Source: an uncultured Rhodopila sp. (GTDB lineage: Bacteria > Pseudomonadota > Alphaproteobacteria > Acetobacterales > Acetobacteraceae). Taken from it: a DNA stretch of 64,000 bases. Positions 17,287-26,234 of this stretch are shown piece after piece; the stretch's first letter is position 1, and each line of letters begins with the position of its first letter. The notes beneath the pieces were generated by a model, which searched no databases, had not been told where the DNA came from, and saw only the letters and a program-made list of their open reading frames with translations. Both the position numbers and the translations under genes were made by a program. The DNA is taken from NCBI GenBank assembly GCA_903851415.1, contig CAINOE010000037.1, positions 1 through 64,000 on the forward strand, in the 5' to 3' direction.

Positions 17287-17368
17287 GTCATGGCCCGGCT
17301 CGTTGTCCGGGCCACCTGTCGCGGCACGCGCTGGCAAAGGTGGCCCGGACTAGCCGGGCCGTGACGGT
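17287..17368. repeat. Paired REP-like palindromes
   Basis: gtcatggcccgg...ccgggccacc (17287-17316) and ggtggcccgg...ccgggccgtgacgg (17339-17368) face each other, forming both small and one large potential hairpin between the argB start and the PhzF gene's end. Confidence 0.7.
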
Positions 17369-17386
17369 ATTTGGAGAAAACCCCGT

Positions 17387-18295
17387 TCAGACTTCCAGCG
17401 TGCCCCGCCCGACCGGCACGCAGGTTCCCGACACTGTCGCCATGACCGGCCCCTCGCCGGTCTTGCTGGCGGAAGCAACGATCTGGCTCGGGCGGCCCAT
17501 CTCGACGCCCTGCTCGATCTCGTAGTGCAGATCGACGTTGTCTCCGGGCGCCAGCGAGGTCAGCAGGGCCGCCAGGGCCGCCGCGCCGCTGCCGGTGGCG
17601 GGATCTTCCGGCACACCGGCGAGCGGCGCAAACATCCGGGCACGCAACTGGATCAGGCTCTCACCGCGCCGCGCATACAGCAGCACGTTGAAGCGGCCGG
17701 ACAGCGACGGGAACCGCGGCACGGCATCCTCGAAGGCCGCGGCAACCGGACGTGCGCGCGACAGCGCCTCCACCGACGCCACCTCGGCGATCACGAACGG
17801 GGTCCCCACTGAAGCCACAACCGGCGCATGGGTCTCGTCGGTAACATCCGTCTCGGCCAGCCCGGTGCAGGCGGCGACAATCTCCGGCGGCACGGCGACG
17901 TCGAGCGACAGAGACCGCGGCGCCGAAATCCGCGCGCCGGAGATCGCGCCGGCGAGATCGCGCAGGATGTGGACCCTCACCAGGCCGGCGAGTTCCTCGA
18001 ACACGTAGTGCTCCGGCGGGTCGCCGGCGATGCGGGCGAGCACGTAGCCGGTGCCGACATTCGGGTGTCCGGCGAACGGCATCTCTGTCTTCGGCGTGAA
18101 GATGCGCACCCGGGCATGGTGGCGCGGATCCGCCGGCGGCAGCACGAAGGTGGTTTCCGAGAGGTTGAACTCGGCGGCGATGTCCTGCATCTGCGCGTCG
18201 GTCAGTCCAACGGCATCAGGGAACACCGCGAGCGGGTTGCCGCCGAAGCGTTGCGCGGTGAAGACGTTGACCGTGACGAAATCATAGGCGGGCAT
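17387..18295 (-). CDS. PhzF family isomerase/epimerase-like protein
   Basis: 302 residues of the diaminopimelate-epimerase-like fold. N-terminus YDFVTVNVFTAQRFGGNPLAVFPD; catalytic Glu in NLSETTFVLPP; second-half motif VPEDPATGSGAAALAALL. Most PhzF relatives outside phenazine clusters are of unknown substrate, and no phenazine gene is near. Confidence 0.85.
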   Translation of the reverse strand: MPAYDFVTVNVFTAQRFGGNPLAVFPDAVGLTDAQMQDIAAEFNLSETTFVLPPADPRHHARVRIFTPKTEMPFAGHPNVGTGYVLARIAGDPPEHYVFEELAGLVRVHILRDLAGAISGARISAPRSLSLDVAVPPEIVAACTGLAETDVTDETHAPVVASVGTPFVIAEVASVEALSRARPVAAAFEDAVPRFPSLSGRFNVLLYARRGESLIQLRARMFAPLAGVPEDPATGSGAAALAALLTSLAPGDNVDLHYEIEQGVEMGRPSQIVASASKTGEGPVMATVSGTCVPVGRGTLEV

Positions 18296-18420
18296 GGGCG
18301 GCCTCCTCCGTCCTGACGTAGCATGAGGCGGGTCGGTGCGGTAGGGCAGACGGAAAATACCGCGGCACCATCGGCAGCGACCTCAATACGCAGCAAGCCG
18401 GGCGAGCCGCCGGGGTCGAA

Positions 18421-18849
18421 TCACCCGTGAAGGTCTTCCCGCATCGCCTCGTCGAACGTCCAGGGACAGTCGATCGGGAACGTGCTCTCCGGCAATCCGG
18501 TTTCCACGCCGGCCGTGAGGCGGGCGCGGCTGTAGGCCTTCGCCATCGCTTCGGGCAGCATCGGCTTCAGGCTGGGATTGTCGGCCAGGTGATCCGCCAG
18601 TTCAGCCCGCGTATTTGTAACCGAGACTTCCCATGACCGGCCGCGCCGCTCCGGCTGGAACCGCCATTTCAGCAGGTGCAAAAGCAAGACGTTCAGCCTG
18701 GTGACCAACTCGCGCTTCTCGCTGCGGCCCATGCTCTCGATTTCCTCGGCAATGTTCGCAGTGTCGGCATCGGATAGTCTGCCGGCGCGCAGCAAAGCCG
18801 CTTGTTGGTTCGCCCATGCATAGAAGTCGGTGTCATAAAGAGCGCTCAC
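18421..18849 (-). CDS. DUF29 family protein (copy 1)
   Basis: 142 residues with the DUF29 pattern: LYDTDFYAWANQQAALLRAG near the start, NIAEEIESMGRSEKREL in the middle, then LLLHLLKWRFQPERRGRSW. Function is unknown; the family is common in multi-copy in cyanobacteria and some alphaproteobacteria. A second copy at 22345-22770 sits on the far side of lspA-ileS. Confidence 0.85.
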   Translation of the reverse strand: MSALYDTDFYAWANQQAALLRAGRLSDADTANIAEEIESMGRSEKRELVTRLNVLLLHLLKWRFQPERRGRSWEVSVTNTRAELADHLADNPSLKPMLPEAMAKAYSRARLTAGVETGLPESTFPIDCPWTFDEAMREDLHG

Positions 18850-18909
18850 TATGTGATCCCTCCTTTACATGGAAGTCTACCCGGGCAGCACCAGCGGCGC
18901 CACCAACCC

Positions 18910-19416
18910 TTACGCCGACTTCTCTTGCCGCCGCCGCGAAAATTGCGAGTCGATGATCAGCGCCGCCACCCCGCACACGATCGCCGCATCCGCGACATTG
19001 AACACGTACCAGGACAGATCGCCCCACGGCGTTCCCAGATGCGCGTGGATAAAATCGACCACGGAGCCGTAGCGCACCCGGTCAATGACGTTGCCGATGG
19101 CCCCGCCCGCAATGGCGCCGATCGCGGTGGCGACAACGGCGCTTTCAGCCCGGCGCAGCCAGACGCCGAGCGCGGCGACGACGGACAGCGATACCGCTGC
19201 GAGAACGACATGGCCCCAGGAGCCGAGGCCGTTCAGCAAGCCGAAGGTCACGCCCGCGTTCCTGACCCAGGTCAGATTCAGCACCGGCAGCAAGACGATC
19301 TGCTGCCGCTCCGGCAGGTCGAGCACGTGCATCACCCACCATTTGCTCCCCTGGTCCGCCGCCAGGACGATCAGCCCGGCGATCACTCCCAGCGGAATGT
19401 AGGTCCGCCGCGTCAT
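18910..19416 (-). CDS. lspA: Lipoprotein signal peptidase
   Basis: 168 residues with four hydrophobic helices. The two catalytic Asp motifs are present: GNVIDRV (with preceding GAIAGGAIG) and FNVADAAI. It cleaves signal peptides of prolipoproteins in the inner membrane. The start overlaps the ileS stop by four bases, giving the common ileS-lspA operon. Confidence 0.95.
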   Translation of the reverse strand: MTRRTYIPLGVIAGLIVLAADQGSKWWVMHVLDLPERQQIVLLPVLNLTWVRNAGVTFGLLNGLGSWGHVVLAAVSLSVVAALGVWLRRAESAVVATAIGAIAGGAIGNVIDRVRYGSVVDFIHAHLGTPWGDLSWYVFNVADAAIVCGVAALIIDSQFSRRRQEKSA

Positions 19417-22223
19417 GCCGCCGGCTTGCACACCAGGCCCGACTCCACCGCGTCCGCGCAGCGCAGGCACAGCGCGGGGTGGGACGCGTTGGTTCCCACT
19501 TCCGTCAGGACCTTCCAGCAGCGGGCGCATTTGGCGCCGGAGGCGGGCGTGACCTTCGACGGGGTCTCGTCCGTGGCCGGCACGATCTGTACGGAGGAGA
19601 CGATCGCGATCTCGGTCCATGCGGCTTCATCCAGTAAGTTTGCGTGGTCCGCGCTCAGCGGCAACTCCACGGCAGCCTGAAGGGAAGACCCGATCTCGTT
19701 GGTCTTGCGTAAGTCTTCGATCGGGACGGTGATGCGGCGGCGGATCGACCGGATGGTCTCCCACTTCGCCGCCAGGGCGTCGTCGTGCCATTCGGCCGGC
19801 AGCGCCGGGAACAGTTCCAGGTGCACGCTGGCGTCCTCGCCGAAGCGCGCACCCCAGGCTTCCTCCGCGGTAAAGCACAGCACCGGGGCGAGCCAGGTGC
19901 ACAGGCAGCGGTGCAGATGGTCCAGCACGGTGCGCGCGGCGCGGCGGCGCAGGCTGTCGGGACGGTCGCAGTACAGCGCGTCCTTGCGGATGTCGAAGTA
20001 GAACGCCGACAAATCCACCGAGCAGAAATTGTGCAGGTCCGGATACACGCCGGTCCAGTCGTAGCTTTCCACCGCGGCGCGGATCTTCGCATCGATCTCG
20101 GTCAACCGGTGCAGCACCCAGCGTTCCAGTTCCGGCATCTCCTCGAACGATACGCGCTCGGTTTCGGCGAAGCCGTCAAGGCTGCCGAGCACCCAGCGCA
20201 GCGTGTTGCGCAGCCGGCGATACAACTCCGCCTGCTGCTTGAGGATTTCCGGCCCGATGCGCAGGTCTTCCGTCGTGTCGGAGGACATCACCCACAGACG
20301 CAGGATATCGACGCCAAACTTCGCGGCGACCTCGTCCGGCGCGGTGGTGTTGCCCAACGATTTGGACATTTTCCGGCCCTTCTCGTCATTGACGAAGCCA
20401 TGCGTCAGCACGGCCTTGAAGGGGGCAACGCCGCGGGTGCCGACAGCCTCCAGCAAGGACGAGTGGAACCAGCCACGATGCTGGTCGGAGCCCTCCAGAT
20501 ACAAGTCGGCCGGCCAGGGCAGGCCGCGCTTTTCCAGGACAAAGGCGTGGGTGCAGCCGGACTCGAACCAGACATCGACGATGTCCATCACCTGCTCGTA
20601 GTCGTCCGGGTTGTAGTCGTTGCCGAGGAAGCGCGACGGCGGCGACGAATACCAGGCGTCGGCGCCCTCGGTTTCGAACGCCTCGACGATGCGCGCCACC
20701 ACCGCCGGGTCGCGCAGCGGCTGGCCCGACTTCTTCTCGACGAACACCGTGATGGGCACGCCCCAGGCGCGCTGGCGGCTGATGCACCAGTCCGGCCGCG
20801 CCGCGACCATCGATCCGATGCGGTTGCGCCCCTGGTCCGGCACGAACTGCGTCGCGGCGATGGCGGCGAGCGCCTTGCCGCGGATGTCGTGCGGCCCGTC
20901 CAGCGGAATGAACCATTGCGGCGTGGCGCGGAAGATCAGCGGCGCCTTGGACCGCCAGGAATGCGGATACGAATGCACGATTTTGCTGCGCGCCAGCAGC
21001 GATCCCGCCTCGGTCAGCGCCGCGCACACCGGGTCCGCAGCCTTGTAGACATGCACGCCGGCGAACAGCGGCACCCAGGGGTTGAACGTGCCGTCGTCGG
21101 CGACGGTCTCCGGGATGTCCAGCCCGTGGGCGCGGCCGAGCACGAAATCGTCCTCGCCATGGCCCGGGGCGATATGGACGAAGCCGGTGCCGGCCTCGGT
21201 GGTGACAAAGTCGCCGAGCAGCAGCGGCGTATCCTGCTCATACCCCTGGCCGCGCAGCGGATGCGCCAGGATCGTGCCGGCAATATCGGCGCCCTTGACC
21301 GAGGCCAGCACGGTATGCGCGGTGATGCCGGTGTCCTTCAGCACCGCCGGCAGCAGCGCTTCGGCGATGACGATCTTCTCGCCGGTCCGTGCCAGCGAGC
21401 CTTCCTCGGTGTCATCGACGCGGACAACCAGGTAGTCGAACTCCGCACCGGCGGCGACGGCACGGTTGCCCGGCATGGTCCAGGGGGTGGTCGTCCAGAT
21501 GACGATCGCCGCACCTTCCAGGGCCGGCACGGACGGCTTGGTCACCGGGAAGCGGACCCAGATCGTCGTGCTGGTGTGGTCGTAGTACTCGATCTCCGCC
21601 TCGGCGAGCGCGGTCTTTTCCACGACGGACCACATCACCGGGCGCAGGCCGCGATACAGCGCGCCGTTCAGCAGAAACTTGCAGATCTCCGCCGCGATGG
21701 CGGCCTCGGAGGGACGATCCATGGTGGCGTAGCGGTCGCGCCAGGCGCCTTCAACGCCGAGGCGGCGGAATTCGGCCTTCTGCACCCCCATCCAGTGAGT
21801 CGCGTAGGCGCGGCACTCGGCGCGGAAATCCAGAATCGGTACCGCGTCCTTGTCCTGCTTCTTCGCCCGGTACTCCTCCTCGACCTTCCACTCGATGGGC
21901 AGGCCGTGGCAGTCCCAGCCGGGGATGTAGTTGGCGTCGTAGCCCGCCATCTGCCGCGTGCGGTTGATGACGTCCTTGAGGATCTTGTTCAGCGCCGTGC
22001 CGATATGCAGATGGCCGTTCGCGTAGGGCGGCCCGTCATGCAGGATGAACAGCGGACGGCCGGCGGAGGCGGCGCGCAGCTTGCTCCAGAGGTCGATGGA
22101 GTCCCACTTCGCCAGGATCTGCGGCTCCTTTTTCGGGAGGTCGCCGCGCATGGGGAAGCTGGTCTGCGGCAGGAACACCGTATCGCGGTAGTCGCGCTGT
22201 TGGTCGGTTGCGGCGTCGTTCAT
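19413..22223 (-). CDS. ileS: Isoleucyl-tRNA synthetase
   Basis: 936 residues from MNDAATDQQRDYRDTVFLP. Class I synthetase with the HIGH-type motif NGHLHIGTA, KMSKS (GRKMSKSLGN), editing-domain WTTTPWTMPGN, and a C-terminal zinc finger (KCARCWKV...LCLRCADAV). The upstream frame to 22508 is not family sequence and lacks a better start. Long open frames on the opposite strand here are codon-bias shadows. Confidence 0.96.
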   Translation of the reverse strand: MNDAATDQQRDYRDTVFLPQTSFPMRGDLPKKEPQILAKWDSIDLWSKLRAASAGRPLFILHDGPPYANGHLHIGTALNKILKDVINRTRQMAGYDANYIPGWDCHGLPIEWKVEEEYRAKKQDKDAVPILDFRAECRAYATHWMGVQKAEFRRLGVEGAWRDRYATMDRPSEAAIAAEICKFLLNGALYRGLRPVMWSVVEKTALAEAEIEYYDHTSTTIWVRFPVTKPSVPALEGAAIVIWTTTPWTMPGNRAVAAGAEFDYLVVRVDDTEEGSLARTGEKIVIAEALLPAVLKDTGITAHTVLASVKGADIAGTILAHPLRGQGYEQDTPLLLGDFVTTEAGTGFVHIAPGHGEDDFVLGRAHGLDIPETVADDGTFNPWVPLFAGVHVYKAADPVCAALTEAGSLLARSKIVHSYPHSWRSKAPLIFRATPQWFIPLDGPHDIRGKALAAIAATQFVPDQGRNRIGSMVAARPDWCISRQRAWGVPITVFVEKKSGQPLRDPAVVARIVEAFETEGADAWYSSPPSRFLGNDYNPDDYEQVMDIVDVWFESGCTHAFVLEKRGLPWPADLYLEGSDQHRGWFHSSLLEAVGTRGVAPFKAVLTHGFVNDEKGRKMSKSLGNTTAPDEVAAKFGVDILRLWVMSSDTTEDLRIGPEILKQQAELYRRLRNTLRWVLGSLDGFAETERVSFEEMPELERWVLHRLTEIDAKIRAAVESYDWTGVYPDLHNFCSVDLSAFYFDIRKDALYCDRPDSLRRRAARTVLDHLHRCLCTWLAPVLCFTAEEAWGARFGEDASVHLELFPALPAEWHDDALAAKWETIRSIRRRITVPIEDLRKTNEIGSSLQAAVELPLSADHANLLDEAAWTEIAIVSSVQIVPATDETPSKVTPASGAKCARCWKVLTEVGTNASHPALCLRCADAVESGLVCKPAA

Positions 22224-22344
22224 TGAAAAATCCGTCGGCAATGATGCGGCCAGCCGGGGCTGTCCGAGGGTGCGGAAGGGCCAGCCTATACACGGATGCG
22301 CACGCCGCGACCATGAAGAACGCGGAAAGGTGAGCGGCGGGGCG

Positions 22345-22770
22345 TCAGTCCGCGAGCAGCTCGTCGAGGGTGACGGGGCAGTCCTGCGGCACGGGCAGCG
22401 GCGGCTGGCCGTCGTTCGTGTCGGGCATTCGGCGCAACGCCCGCCGGTAGATGCGGGCGAGGTCGATCCGCTGGCGCATGGACGGCGCAAACCGGTCCGC
22501 GGCGTCATCGCGGAACCCGCGGACCTCGGCGAGCCAATGCGGCACGTCGCGACACTGCGGCCAGGCCCGGGCCTTCAGCATGTGGAGCAGCGCCTGAAGC
22601 AGCAGCGATTCCACCGCATGAAGCTGCTCGGCACCCACGCTTTCGATTTCCTCGATGATGTTCGGCCAGTCGGGGGTTTCGTTCACTGGCTCCCCGGCGG
22701 CGACGCGGCGCAGCAGGTCACGCTGCTGCTCCGACCACAGCAGGATATCCGCCTCATAGAGATCGGCCAT
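22345..22770 (-). CDS. DUF29 family protein (copy 2)
   Basis: 141 residues: LYEADILLWSEQQRDLLRR, then NIIEEIESVGAEQLHAVESLLLQALLHMLKARAWP. This is the same family as 18421-18849 but clearly diverged, so not a recent duplicate. Located upstream of ileS on the same strand. Function unknown. Confidence 0.82.
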   Translation of the reverse strand: MADLYEADILLWSEQQRDLLRRVAAGEPVNETPDWPNIIEEIESVGAEQLHAVESLLLQALLHMLKARAWPQCRDVPHWLAEVRGFRDDAADRFAPSMRQRIDLARIYRRALRRMPDTNDGQPPLPVPQDCPVTLDELLAD

Positions 22771-22995
22771 GGTCCGTTCCTTGCCGCTTGCGAGATGAAT
22801 GTGAGGACGGGCGGGGGAGAGGTCAAGGTTCGCGGCGTCCGGCCGGGACGGCGATCACGGCAGTTCATCTTGCGGTGCCAGTCAGGCCGGGCATGACTGG
22901 CGGTGCCTGATGGAGGGCGGCGAATCACCTGGCGCTGATGCGCGGCAGAGGGGACTCCGCCTGCCCGCCGGTTTCCTGGTTTGGATACCACAATG

Positions 22996-23459
22996 AAACG
23001 CAGATGAACCCGGATGAACGCAGATAAAGGGGATGGATGTTGCAACGTCAGAGGCCACGGGCGATGCGCCTGATCTCGACGCGCGGGTTGCCGAAGTTCA
23101 TTAGCAGGCAAAGCGCGAATCCTGTTGCCTTCAGATAGTTCAGGCACTGAGCACCATGCATCGAGTCCAGCGCCTTCGTGGCCTTCAGTTCGACGAGCAC
23201 CGAGTCCTCCACCAGCAGATCCGCCGTGTAGACGCCGACGATGACGCCGTCATACCATACCTGCATATTGTACTGTTGACGGACCGAGAGGCCGATCTTG
23301 CGAAGTTCATGAGCAAGAGCATTTTCGTATACTTTTTCGAGGAACCCTACACCGAGCGTGTTCGAAACGACGAAAGCCCGGCCGATAATAACCTCGGAAA
23401 GGTCGCCGCAGGGTCTCTTATCAGCGTTCATCTGCGTTCATCCGCGTTCATCTGCGTTT
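22996..23459. mobile_element. GxxExxY element bounded by 30-bp terminal inverted repeats
   Basis: Left arm 22996-23025 and right arm 23430-23459 are reverse complements at 29 of 30 positions, built of 10-bp steps of the type ACGCAGATGA / ACGCGGATGA. The only gene inside is the GxxExxY ORF, whose ATG (23431-23429) overlaps the inner edge of the right arm. No clear target duplication is visible. The gap 22771-22995 before it holds nothing I recognise. Confidence 0.65.
23048..23431 (-). CDS. GxxExxY protein
   Basis: 127 residues. The family name motif appears as GVGFLEKVYENAL, followed by RQQYNMQVWYDGVIVGVYTADLLVEDSVLVELKA, a stretch resembling a PD-(D/E)xK nuclease-like core (D...E-x-K: ADLLVEDSVLVELKA). 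The C-terminus has LNYLKATGFALCLLMNFG. Biochemical role is unknown. It begins within the inverted repeat, so the element supplies its translation start. Confidence 0.85.
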   Translation of the reverse strand: MNADKRPCGDLSEVIIGRAFVVSNTLGVGFLEKVYENALAHELRKIGLSVRQQYNMQVWYDGVIVGVYTADLLVEDSVLVELKATKALDSMHGAQCLNYLKATGFALCLLMNFGNPRVEIRRIARGL

Positions 23460-23594
23460 AAATTCCGTCGCCTGACACCATCCCGGACGGCGCCTGCTTG
23501 CCCCGTTCTATCCCCGGACTGATTTACACCGGCCCGGCACTAACAACAAGCAAAACAGCCACTTCGACAGCGATGGGATATGACATAGTTCGTC

Positions 23595-24224
23595 CTAAAA
23601 CCCCCGCACCCCCAAACCCCGCATGAACTGGTCCCGTATCCGTGCCGGGTCCCGCTCCGTCGTATCCACCGGCTTGCCGCCATCGATCCGGCAGCCGATC
23701 AACCAGGGTCCGTCCTCGGTCAGCGCGCGGCCGGCGAGTTCCGCGAAGGCATCCTCATCCGCCGCCCAGGCGCTCTGCCGCAGCCCGGAAGCCCGGGCGA
23801 TCCCGACAATATCCGCCCCCTGCCCCGCCGCCGTCGCCTGCCCGCCGGTGATCTGGTAGGCGCCATTGTCCATGATCACGATGCACAGGTTCCTCACCCC
23901 CCGCCCCGCCACCGTCGCCAGCGAGCCGAGCTGCATCAGCATCGACCCGTCGCCCTCCAGCGCGAACACCCGCCTTCCCGGCTGCGCCAGCGCCACCCCC
24001 AGCGCGATCGGCACCGCCAACCCCATGCTGCCGAGCATGTAGAAATTCGGCCCCCGCCGCCCGCCGCCCGGCAGCGCCGAGGCCGCCCACAGGTCGAAAT
24101 TCGTGTAGCCGATGCCGCCGACGACAGCCTCATCGTCCCGCAGCAAGCCGATCAGCCGGCGGGTCAGGTCGAAGCGGTTCATCACCCTGGCCTGGTCCCG
24201 GGCGACCGGGTGGTTCGACAACAT
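23595..24224 (-). CDS. TPP-dependent decarboxylase, beta (ComE/phosphonopyruvate-decarboxylase-like) subunit
   Basis: 209 residues holding the pyrophosphate-binding half of a TPP enzyme: ALEGDGSMLMQLGSLATVAGRG...VIMDNGAY (the GDG...N motif) and GSMGLAVPIALGVALA. Sulfopyruvate and phosphonopyruvate decarboxylases have this layout, the first as two separate chains. The start at 24224 has GGAGG nine bases upstream and follows the alpha stop by 13 bp. No coenzyme M or phosphonate gene is nearby, so the 2-oxoacid substrate is open. Confidence 0.75.
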   Translation of the reverse strand: MLSNHPVARDQARVMNRFDLTRRLIGLLRDDEAVVGGIGYTNFDLWAASALPGGGRRGPNFYMLGSMGLAVPIALGVALAQPGRRVFALEGDGSMLMQLGSLATVAGRGVRNLCIVIMDNGAYQITGGQATAAGQGADIVGIARASGLRQSAWAADEDAFAELAGRALTEDGPWLIGCRIDGGKPVDTTERDPARIRDQFMRGLGVRGF

Positions 24225-24237
24225 GCCCGATGCCTCC

Positions 24238-24750
24238 CTATTTCACGAAGACTTTGCCGCCGGTCAGCAGCGGCGACAGGATGAAGCACACCGGTGCCAT
24301 CGTCGCGTAGGCCTGGACCAAGGACCGATCGAGGATGAACTCCGCCTCGTCCAGCCGCGTCATTGTGTGGTGCTCGATCGCCAGCGCATCCAGCACCGGA
24401 CGCATCGTCCGCGCCACCAGCGCCTGGCCGATATTGAACTCTCCCAAGGTGCCGCGTTCCGAGACCAGCATCGCCACAGGAATCTGGAACGGCACCGCCA
24501 GGGAGGCGAGCACATTCGGCAAGGTCGCGAAGCCGGAGGTCTGCATCAGCACGATCCCCCGCAGGCCGCCCATCCAGGCGCCGGCGACAATGCCCAGCGC
24601 CTCTTCCTCCCGCGTGCAGGCGAGGGCGGTGAAGAACGCATCGGCTTCGACGCCCTCGATCAGCGGGCGCAGCACGTTGTCCGGGACATAGGTGACCAGG
24701 CTGACGTTATGGCGCTTCAGCACGTCCCGCACGATCTCATGCCAGGCCAT
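24238..24750 (-). CDS. TPP-dependent decarboxylase, alpha (ComD-like) subunit
   Basis: 170 residues from MAWHEIVRDVLKRHNVSLVTYVPDN, the pyrimidine-binding half with the catalytic Glu in CTREEEALGIVAGAWMGG. Pairs with the beta subunit 13 bp downstream. Divergent from tcuA with an 83-bp shared upstream region. The arrangement hints that the decarboxylase works on a product or precursor of the tcuAB pathway (inference). Confidence 0.75.
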   Translation of the reverse strand: MAWHEIVRDVLKRHNVSLVTYVPDNVLRPLIEGVEADAFFTALACTREEEALGIVAGAWMGGLRGIVLMQTSGFATLPNVLASLAVPFQIPVAMLVSERGTLGEFNIGQALVARTMRPVLDALAIEHHTMTRLDEAEFILDRSLVQAYATMAPVCFILSPLLTGGKVFVK

Positions 24751-24833
24751 AGGACCCCTCATTCCCCGTCGCACGGCTTGCAGCATGCGGCAAGCGTTCG
24801 TAGGTAGGAAGCTGGCGAGGAGACCCCCGGGGC

Positions 24834-26234
24834 ATGCCCCATCCGCGGAAAACATACGACGTGCTGGTCGCGGGCGGCGGCAATGCGGCCTTGTGCGCGG
24901 CGATCACGGCTCGCCAGGCCGGCGCGTCGGTGCTGCTGGTGGAGAGCGCCCCGAAGGCGTTCCGGGGAGGCAACAGCCGCCACACCCGCAACCTGCGCGC
25001 CATGCACGATCAGCCGAACGCCGTGCTGACGGACGCCTACACCGAGGACGAATACTGGGACGATCTGCTGCGCGTGACCGGCGGCAGTACGGATGAAACA
25101 CTCGCCCGGATGACGATCCGTGCGTCGGCCGGGGTTTTCGGCTGGATGCAGCGGGCCGGGGTGCGGTTCCAGCCGTCGCTGACCGGGACGCTGAACCTGG
25201 GGCGAACCAACGCCTTCTTCCTGGGCGGCGGCAAGGCGCTGGTGAACGCCTATTACCTGACCGCCGATCGGCTGGGGGTGGATATCCTTTACGATTCAGA
25301 AGTGATCTCGTTGAATATCGACGACGGGTCGGTGCGGTCGATCGATATCACCTTCCGCGGCTTCCCGGAAACCGTGCTGGCGCGCTGCGTGGTGGCGGCG
25401 TCCGGCGGGTTCCAGGCGAACCTCGACTGGATGCGCGAATACTGGGGCGATGCGGTGGACAACTTCGTTATTCGCGGCACGCCGTATAACCGCGGGCGGG
25501 TGCTGAAGAATTTGCTTGGCCAGGGAGTCGCCGCCATCGGCGATCCGACGCAGTGCCACGCGGTGGCGCTGGACGCGCGCGCGCCGAAATTCGACGGCGG
25601 AATCACCACCCGTCTGGACAGCGTGCCCTATAGTGTCGTGGTCAACCGTGCTGGAAATCGTTTCTACGACGAAGGCGAGGACGTCTGGCCGAAGCGCTAC
25701 GCCATCTGGGGCCGCCTGATCGCACAGCAGCCGGGGCAGATCGCTTATTCGATCTGCGACGCCCGCGCGTTCCCGCTGTTCATGCCGTCCGTGTTCCCGG
25801 CGATCAAGGCGGACACGCTGGAGGAGCTGGCGGTGAAGCTGAAGCTGGAGCCGGAAAAGATCCGCGCCACCATCGGCGGCTTCAACGCGGCGGTGAAGCC
25901 GGGCCAGGTGTTCGACAATTTGAAGCTGGACGGCAACCGCACGCTCGGACTGGCGCCGGACAAGACCAACTGGGCACGCGCCGTGGACAAGCCGCCATTC
26001 TACGGCTACCCGCTGCGCCCCGGCATCACCTTCACCTATCTGGGAGTTCGCGTGAACGACAAGGCGCAGGTGCTGATGGAGAACGGACGACCCGCCGGGA
26101 ATCTATTCGCCGCGGGAGAGATCATGGCCGGCAACATTCTGGGCAAAGGCTACCTCGCCGGATTCGGCATGACCATCGGCACAGTGTTCGGCCGCATCGC
26201 CGGGCAGGAGGCCGCGCGCCGTGCGAGAAACTGA
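24834..26234 (+). CDS. tcuA: FAD-dependent tricarballylate dehydrogenase-like protein
   Basis: 466 residues of the fumarate-reductase/succinate-dehydrogenase flavoprotein family: YDVLVAGGGNAALCAAITARQAGASVLLVE at the N-terminus, GGNSRHTRN, and the C-terminal GNLFAAGEIMAGNILGKGYLAGFGMTIG that is typical of TcuA. GAGGAG precedes the ATG. It would oxidise tricarballylate to cis-aconitate, passing electrons to TcuB. No TcuC transporter or TcuR regulator is adjacent. Confidence 0.85.
   Translation: MPHPRKTYDVLVAGGGNAALCAAITARQAGASVLLVESAPKAFRGGNSRHTRNLRAMHDQPNAVLTDAYTEDEYWDDLLRVTGGSTDETLARMTIRASAGVFGWMQRAGVRFQPSLTGTLNLGRTNAFFLGGGKALVNAYYLTADRLGVDILYDSEVISLNIDDGSVRSIDITFRGFPETVLARCVVAASGGFQANLDWMREYWGDAVDNFVIRGTPYNRGRVLKNLLGQGVAAIGDPTQCHAVALDARAPKFDGGITTRLDSVPYSVVVNRAGNRFYDEGEDVWPKRYAIWGRLIAQQPGQIAYSICDARAFPLFMPSVFPAIKADTLEELAVKLKLEPEKIRATIGGFNAAVKPGQVFDNLKLDGNRTLGLAPDKTNWARAVDKPPFYGYPLRPGITFTYLGVRVNDKAQVLMENGRPAGNLFAAGEIMAGNILGKGYLAGFGMTIGTVFGRIAGQEAARRARN

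Noticed and set aside
18361-18430. Sequence ggggtcgaatca considered as a tRNA T-loop
   Set aside because: No cloverleaf can be drawn around it; no tRNA gene was found in the window.
19785-22226. 813-codon open frame on the plus strand opposite ileS
   Set aside because: Antisense to a full isoleucyl-tRNA synthetase with all motifs; the translation is Arg/Gln/His/Val-rich filler.
22996-23459. 10-bp-step repeats considered as a CRISPR array or phage attachment site
   Set aside because: Only three adjoining steps per arm, no spacers of constant length, no cas or integrase gene; the inverted pair fits a mobile-element end better.
23595-24750. Decarboxylase pair considered as acetolactate synthase or a coenzyme M pathway enzyme
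   Set aside because: The chains are too short for acetolactate synthase, and no comA, comB or comC gene is present; only a general TPP decarboxylase call is safe.
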